Below, one piece after another: positions 1 to 4,006 of a DNA stretch of 6,379 bases. Each line of letters begins with the position of its first letter. Positions within the stretch are counted from its first letter, which is position 1. The stretch lies in contig SDZP01000207.1 of assembly GCA_004144935.1 (NCBI GenBank), positions 1 through 6,379 of the forward strand. Reading direction: 5' to 3'. Source of the stretch: Caulobacteraceae bacterium (GTDB lineage: Bacteria; Pseudomonadota; Alphaproteobacteria; Caulobacterales; Caulobacteraceae). The position numbers and the translations under genes were made by a program. Under the pieces are notes generated by a model. It made no database searches and had not been told where the DNA came from. It was given only the letters and a program-made list of their open reading frames with translations.

Positions 1-97
1 CGGGAGAACCTGACCACCGGATCGATCCTCGTCGAGCGGCCGCGGGGCGGACGGGCGGCCGCTCGACGAGGATCGATCCGGTGGTCAGGTTCTCCCG
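1..97. repeat. Perfect 43-base inverted repeat at window edge
   Basis: Arms at 1-43 and 55-97 are exact reverse complements, separated by the 11-base loop ggggcggacgg. The right arm is in-frame coding sequence of the PrsW-like gene (residues from R336 to about V351). The inner end of each arm is the palindrome GCGGCCGC (36-43 and 55-62), which could let a strand fold back and prime on itself. The left arm starts at base 1, so the repeat may continue outside. A perfect stem this long inside a gene, without a T-tract, does not look like a terminator; a fold-back chimera at a contig end is the simplest explanation. Confidence 0.93.
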
Positions 98-1102
98 TCC
101 ATAGATCGAGGCGTCGATCTGCCGGGCCTTGAGCAGGCAGGCGGCGGCCCCGATGGCGGAGATGATCGCCACGACATAGTTCAGGTTGTCGTTGATCTGG
201 CCGACGCTGTTCCACAGGGCGTGGATCACCGAGGCCGCCAGGTAGCCGATGCCGATCAGCTGCCACTTTTGCCGGGGCCTCAGGACCGCCAAGCCGATGA
301 AGTAGCCGAAGATCGCCGAGTAGGCCATGTGGCCGACGGCGCCGCCCAGGGTCCGCGGGATCAGCAGCAGCATGCCGCCGGCAATCCCGCTCCCGTAGTC
401 GCCGGTGCCCTTGAGGATCTTCAAGGCAATGTCGGGGACGTACTGGAACGCCGTCTCGCTCATGATGAAGCCGGCGCCCGCGAACAGGCCGAAGACCACG
501 CCGTCGAGCGGCCCCCGCACGTGAAACAGCTTGTAGAACAGGTTGTTGGCCAGGGCGGGGGTCTTCTTGACCGCGACCAGCACGAGGAAGGCCCCCAGCA
601 GGATGGTCGAGGCCTTGAGCAGCTCCTCCAGCATCCCGGCTCCGAAGAACATGCCGATGAAGGCCTGGAGGAAGGGCATCCTGGCCTGTGGGTCGATGTT
701 GCCTGGCAGGATCATCCGGAACGGGATGACGTAGAGGTTGAAGATCGGCGTGCCCGTCTGGATCGCGCAGATCAGGAAGGTCACCAGGAACGGCCAGATC
801 GGCCGGTTTATGCGGCTGTAGGCGTAGATGCCGAGCACCGTCAGCATCAGCAGCACGAAGATCGTCAGGGTGACGAACAGCTGGAAGACCGCGAAGGACT
901 GGGCGCTCGGCTTGCCGAGAATCGCGCCCAGCGCGCCGAACATGAAGGTCGAAACGATCCCGGCGACGATCATGAACAGGAAGAGCGGGCTCTTCAGCAG
1001 TTTGATGTTCTTCGACCGGAACGGCATCATCTCCGACATGCTGGCGTCATCGTGGTCCCTGGGGACCGGCGGCATCATCCGCTTCTTGGGATCCTTGCTC
1101 AT
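1..1102 (-). CDS. PrsW-family intramembrane metalloprotease (3' end missing or corrupted)
   Basis: Polytopic membrane protein, 367 codons visible with no stop before the window edge. After a charged, Met-rich cytoplasmic N-terminus (about residues 1-37) come roughly eight hydrophobic segments (about 38-62, 70-95, 102-126, 146-178, 199-222, 240-274, 282-300, 307-324). The PrsW signature residues are present: MLEELLK with E159, E160 and K163; a glycine-rich helix ending in SE with E216; GH258 followed by a small-residue helix; and H294 in HALWN. In this family these Glu and His residues are thought to bind the catalytic zinc; Bacillus PrsW makes the first cut in an anti-sigma factor. The ATG at 1102 follows a GAGAG ribosome site by 7 bases and lies 12 bases after the PP2C stop, so it is the last visible gene of the operon. 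Residues after about 349 are read from a perfect inverted repeat and are probably not native. The substrate is unknown. Family assignment is firm; function in this host is inferred. Confidence 0.88.
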   Translation of the reverse strand, partial: MSKDPKKRMMPPVPRDHDDASMSEMMPFRSKNIKLLKSPLFLFMIVAGIVSTFMFGALGAILGKPSAQSFAVFQLFVTLTIFVLLMLTVLGIYAYSRINRPIWPFLVTFLICAIQTGTPIFNLYVIPFRMILPGNIDPQARMPFLQAFIGMFFGAGMLEELLKASTILLGAFLVLVAVKKTPALANNLFYKLFHVRGPLDGVVFGLFAGAGFIMSETAFQYVPDIALKILKGTGDYGSGIAGGMLLLIPRTLGGAVGHMAYSAIFGYFIGLAVLRPRQKWQLIGIGYLAASVIHALWNSVGQINDNLNYVVAIISAIGAAACLLKARQIDASIYGRENLTTGSILVERPPVRPAAARRGSIRWSGSP

Positions 1103-1114
1103 CGTGGGTCTCTC

Positions 1115-1930
1115 TCAGGTGGTCTTGGGTTGGGTGCGGATGGCCAGGCAGAGGGTGGCGTCGTCGCCGCTACCCTTGCCGGACAGTTCCTCCAGCCAGG
1201 CCGGCAGGCTGCTCATCAGCTCGACCCAGTCGGAGCGGGCCAGGTCGCGCAGGCGCGCCACGGCGCCCTCGAAGGCGGCGTCGTCGCGGTAGGACTTGGA
1301 GACGCCGTCGGTGGCCAGCAGGGCGAAGTCCGGCCAGTGGGCCTCATCGGTCCGCCACAGGCTGGTGACCCTGAAGCGGGTCTCGGCGTCTTCCTGGCAG
1401 AGGGAATAGGTCTCCTCGCCGACCAGGCCGGCGTCGGAGCGCAGGGCCCGTTCGATGCGGCCGTCGGGATAGCCGAGCATCAGGTCGCCATCGCCGATCT
1501 GCAGGATGGTCAGGGCATCCTCTTCGGCTGCAAGCGTCAGCAGGGTCGCCCCGTAGGCGCCCAGGCGCGGACCGGTCAGCAGGGCGGCTTCCTCGGCGCT
1601 GTAGGGGCGGCCGGCGGCGTCGGCGTCCACGGCCCGGCGCCAGGCGCGCAGGATGTCGCCGGCCAGCGCCGCATTGGCCTCGTCGGACTCCGGCTCGGCG
1701 ATCAGCCGGGTGAGCCGGGCGATGGCCTGTTCGACGGCGATACGGGCGCCGTCCGCTGAGCGAAAGTGGGCGCGGGCGCCGTGGCCGTCCGACACCGCCC
1801 CGACCACCCGGGCCGCGACGCCGGCCGGCGGATGCCAGGCCAGGGCGTCCTGGTTCGGCTTGCCCGATCTCAGGTGGGACGCGCCTCGCACCGAGGCCCC
1901 GCCGATGGTCCAGATGGGCGCCATGCTCAC
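1115..1930 (-). CDS. PP2C-family Ser/Thr protein phosphatase
   Basis: A 271-residue soluble phosphatase of the short bacterial PP2C type (PP2C_2-like), expected to remove phosphate from Ser/Thr with two Mn/Mg ions. The catalytic motifs appear in order: GASH near residue 16 and NQD28, SDGHG with D48, GATLL near 127-131, IGDGD with D147 and D149, ATDGV with D208, and GDDATL with D256/D257. All metal-binding aspartates are kept, so it is probably active. It has no signal peptide or membrane segment. The GTG start at 1930 overlaps the stop of the upstream kinase (GTGA), implying translational coupling. An ATG two codons later (1924) is an alternative start: the GGGAG at 1935-1939 is 4 bases from the GTG and 10 from the ATG. 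By analogy with E. coli PphC (YegK), encoded beside the atypical kinase YegI, its natural substrate is probably the neighbouring kinase or that kinase's targets; this is inferred from context. Confidence 0.93.
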   Translation of the reverse strand: MSMAPIWTIGGASVRGASHLRSGKPNQDALAWHPPAGVAARVVGAVSDGHGARAHFRSADGARIAVEQAIARLTRLIAEPESDEANAALAGDILRAWRRAVDADAAGRPYSAEEAALLTGPRLGAYGATLLTLAAEEDALTILQIGDGDLMLGYPDGRIERALRSDAGLVGEETYSLCQEDAETRFRVTSLWRTDEAHWPDFALLATDGVSKSYRDDAAFEGAVARLRDLARSDWVELMSSLPAWLEELSGKGSGDDATLCLAIRTQPKTT

Positions 1931-3279
1931 GCGTCTCCCTGGGCGGTCGCGCGCGCGCTGATCCGCCCCTTGTTGCGGCCAAAGTCGATGGTCGCCCCCG
2001 GCAGCACCCGCACCACCTGGCCCGGCGGCACCGTGTAGGACGCCCCATCGCCAAGGATCGCCCGCCAGGGTTCGCCGGTCAGATTGCGCAGGCCGATGCG
2101 GTCCGGATGCTGCGGATGGGCTTCAACCCGGCCAGCCGTGGCTCCCGCCAGCTTGCGGTCGAGGACCTCACCGTCGAGGGTCTGGCCGACGGTCATCGCC
2201 ACCAGCCGGTCGCGGACCTGCAGGAAGGCCGGCGGGACCAGCGGCTCGGCGCAGGCCAGGCAGCGGTCCAGGACGCCGGGCGCGCCGGCGGCGTTGGGCT
2301 CGGCGACATGGTCGAAGCCGCAGGCGGCGCAGGCGAAGCTGGCTTCCTCGACGATGCGCAGGGCGCCGCGCCATTCGGTCTCCAGCACCCGCGAGGCCGG
2401 ATCGTTCAGCCCCTGGCCGAAAGCCCGTTCGAACAGCGCGCGCAGCCGTGACGGCAGACTGTTCCAGCGCGCCACCAGGGCGTCATGCAGTCCGGGAACC
2501 GGCCCGTTGGCGGCGTCGTCCGGGTCGAACAGGAACAGGGGTTGCTCGCCGTACAGCCGCATCTCGGCGGCGGCGTTCAACAGCTTGGTTTCCGCCTCGC
2601 GCCGCCCGTCCAGCGGATGCCAGCCGAACAGGGTGTAGAAGAACAGCACCGACATCGAGAACAGGTCGGTGCGGCTGTTGGGCAGGGCCTCGCGCCGCAC
2701 CACCTCGGGGGCCATGAACTTGCGGGTGCCGTAGATGCTGGCGTCGGCCCCGTCGATGTTGACGTTGTCGTTGTCGCAGATCAGCACCCGGCCGCGCCGC
2801 GGATCCAGGAAGATGTTGCCGAAGTTGACGTCCTGGTAGCAGAACCCGTTGGCGTGCAACTGCAGGAAGCTGCTGGCCAGCTGCTGGCAGATGGTCGCCC
2901 GGCGAGCCAGCGGCATCTCCAGCCGGCGCGGCGGCGGAGCGATCAGGTCGCGGATGCTGACATAGTCGTCGCTGCGCAGCAGCATGACGTAGCCGAAGCT
3001 CTGGCTGGCCGGGATGTCGACCAGGTCCAGCGGCCAGAGGAAGTCCTCGGTCGGCGCCCCCCGCCGCACGGCGCGGTCCAGCCGCGAGCGCAGGCTGGTG
3101 TCCAGCGCCGCGTAGTGGGGGTGATACCATTTGAGGGCGAAGGTCTGGCCGTCGAGGCCGACGCTGTAGACCTCGCCCTGACCGCCGGCGCCCAGCAGGG
3201 CGCCGACCTGGCCCCGGCGGCCGCTGGTGGTGGCGAACGCCTGGCCCGGGCGCAGAAGACCGCTCTGGGAGCCGCTCAT
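1927..3279 (-). CDS. Atypical Ser/Thr protein kinase with C-terminal zinc ribbon (YegI-like)
   Basis: A 450-residue soluble kinase. The kinase domain spans about residues 25-300: glycine loop GAGGQGEV (30-37), ATP lysine K50 in FALK, catalytic-loop YQD with D150 and N155, metal-binding D169 in ICDNDNV where most kinases have DFG, APE at 190-192 and TDLFSM with D205. The CYQD...FGN and CDNDN variants are typical of the kinase family that travels with PP2C and often vWA/TerY proteins (E. coli YegI belongs here), so they do not imply a dead enzyme. A zinc ribbon follows, with CxxC pairs at 317/320 and 340/343, then a beta-rich tail (about 365-440) that may be FHA-like. The start is chosen at 3279 because GGGGAGGG lies 4 bases upstream; an upstream ATG at 3375 would add 32 residues of unlikely sequence covering the intergenic region. 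It is the first gene of the operon and overlaps the phosphatase gene by 4 bases. Substrates are unknown. Confidence 0.9.
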   Translation of the reverse strand: MSGSQSGLLRPGQAFATTSGRRGQVGALLGAGGQGEVYSVGLDGQTFALKWYHPHYAALDTSLRSRLDRAVRRGAPTEDFLWPLDLVDIPASQSFGYVMLLRSDDYVSIRDLIAPPPRRLEMPLARRATICQQLASSFLQLHANGFCYQDVNFGNIFLDPRRGRVLICDNDNVNIDGADASIYGTRKFMAPEVVRREALPNSRTDLFSMSVLFFYTLFGWHPLDGRREAETKLLNAAAEMRLYGEQPLFLFDPDDAANGPVPGLHDALVARWNSLPSRLRALFERAFGQGLNDPASRVLETEWRGALRIVEEASFACAACGFDHVAEPNAAGAPGVLDRCLACAEPLVPPAFLQVRDRLVAMTVGQTLDGEVLDRKLAGATAGRVEAHPQHPDRIGLRNLTGEPWRAILGDGASYTVPPGQVVRVLPGATIDFGRNKGRISARATAQGDA

Positions 3280-3283
3280 CGCG

Positions 3284-3291
3284 CCCTCCCC
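3284..3291 (-). promoter_or_regulatory. Ribosome binding site of the atypical kinase
   Basis: On the minus strand the run GGGGAGGG ends 4 bases before the ATG at 3279. It is the best purine-rich site near any candidate start and is the reason for preferring 3279 over the in-frame ATG at 3375. Confidence 0.7.
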
Positions 3292-3434
3292 TGCCCAGCA
3301 GTCTGACGGTCCCGATGGCCCACCCGCAATCTCCCTCTTTAAGGGTAGGCGTCGGCCGGCCGGAAAACGGATCATCGTCCGTCGAACTTTTTTCGCCGAA
3401 CCCCGGATTTCGCGTCTAGGCTTGGGCTGTGATC

Positions 3435-3439
3435 AGGAG
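3435..3439 (+). promoter_or_regulatory. Ribosome binding site of the sigma factor gene
   Basis: AGGAG directly abuts the ATG at 3440, leaving no spacer. It is 9 bases from an in-frame GTG at 3449 (fourth codon), which is a normal distance. The true start may therefore be the GTG, giving a protein three residues shorter. Confidence 0.5.
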
Positions 3440-4006
3440 ATGTCGCCGGTGTCAGTGGGCGAAAGCGCAACCAGCCTTCAACTACTGCAGGCCTGGCGGT
3501 CCGGGGATGACCGGGCGCGCGACCAGCTGTTCCAGCTCTTCTATCCGGACCTGGTGCAGGTCGCCGCCAGCCTGCTGCGGCGGGAATCCAGCGTCTCCCT
3601 GGCCTCCGGCGACCTCGTCCATGAGTCCGTGCTGCGGCTGATCCGGCTTCGCCAGATCGAGTGGGAGGACCGCTCGCACTTCATGGCCATGGCCGCCCGC
3701 TTCATGCGCCGGGCCCTGATCGACCATGTCCGCGCCAAGCAGTCGGACAAGCGCGGCCATGTGAAGGTGGAGCTGACCACCCGCTTCGCCGGCCACCGGC
3801 CGCTGGATCTGCAGAATCTCGACAACGCCCTGGTCCGCCTGTCGGCCATCGATCCGGTCATGGCCGATATTGTGGAGATGCGCTACTTCGGCGGCATGAC
3901 CACGGAGGACGTGGCTCAGGTGCTGCACGTCAGCGAACCCACCGTTAAGCGCCGCTGGAACACAGCCCGGGTCTGGCTGCGCGAAGCCCTGGACAACCCG
4001 GCATGA
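3440..4006 (+). CDS. ECF-type RNA polymerase sigma factor
   Basis: A 188-residue protein with the two-domain ECF layout. Region 2 covers about residues 12-100: a helix with LLQAWRSGDD, then LVHESVLRLIRL and SHFMAMAARFMRRALIDHVRAK, the part that contacts core polymerase and the -10 element. Region 4 covers about 130-184, with the helix-turn-helix MTTEDVAQVLHVSEPTVKRRW for -35 recognition. The LVHE..LRL and ARFMRRALIDHVR patterns match the TIGR02999/Sigma70_ECF type common beside Ser/Thr kinases. The acidic DAED motif of ordinary ECF factors reads ASGD (55-58) here, and no anti-sigma gene is adjacent. Its stop overlaps the next kinase's start (ATGA), which suggests tight co-expression. By analogy with Vibrio EcfP/PknT it may need phosphorylation by its partner to bind core polymerase; serines 53, 56 and 63 are candidates. 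That regulation is inferred. ATG 3440 is used, with GTG 3449 as a serious alternative. Confidence 0.9.
   Translation: MSPVSVGESATSLQLLQAWRSGDDRARDQLFQLFYPDLVQVAASLLRRESSVSLASGDLVHESVLRLIRLRQIEWEDRSHFMAMAARFMRRALIDHVRAKQSDKRGHVKVELTTRFAGHRPLDLQNLDNALVRLSAIDPVMADIVEMRYFGGMTTEDVAQVLHVSEPTVKRRWNTARVWLREALDNPA

Larger units (their letters stand above)
3280..3439. promoter_or_regulatory. Divergent intergenic region, likely both promoters
   Basis: These 160 bases separate the two outward-facing operons and must hold their promoters unless transcription enters from further away. They include a locally AT-richer stretch (about 3384-3410) with a run of six T at 3388-3393, a small dyad ACGGA/TCCGT (3367-3371 and 3378-3382), a GGCCGGCC palindrome near 3353-3363, and a CTTTAAGGG element near 3338-3346. 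I could not fit a convincing sigma-70 or ECF promoter: GAAC at 3384-3387 and CGTC at 3413-3416 look like ECF -35 and -10 elements but lie 25 bases apart, which is too far. The region is presented as regulatory on position alone. Confidence 0.45.

Noticed and set aside
1..97. Inverted repeat as a rho-independent terminator of the left operon
   Set aside because: The stem is a perfect 43 bases, far beyond terminator size, with no T-tract, and its right arm is in-frame coding sequence.
221..1759. Long open frame on the plus strand opposite the PrsW and PP2C genes
   Set aside because: Its product is rich in Gly, Gln, Asp, Arg and His with no family motif, and it is antisense to two genes with clear catalytic signatures. 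High GC makes such shadow frames common.
2485..3306. Open frame on the plus strand across the atypical kinase
   Set aside because: Composition is Val/Gln/Ala repeats without domain signs, and the opposite strand carries all kinase motifs.
3367..3393. Dyad ACGGA/TCCGT followed by six T, resembling a terminator
   Set aside because: The stem is only 5 base pairs and the T-run starts 5 bases after it. It also lies upstream of the sigma gene with no plus-strand gene before it to terminate.
3384..3416. GAAC and CGTC as an ECF-type promoter for the sigma gene
   Set aside because: They lie 25 bases apart, while ECF promoters need about 16-17, and the nearer GAAC at 3398 leaves only 11.
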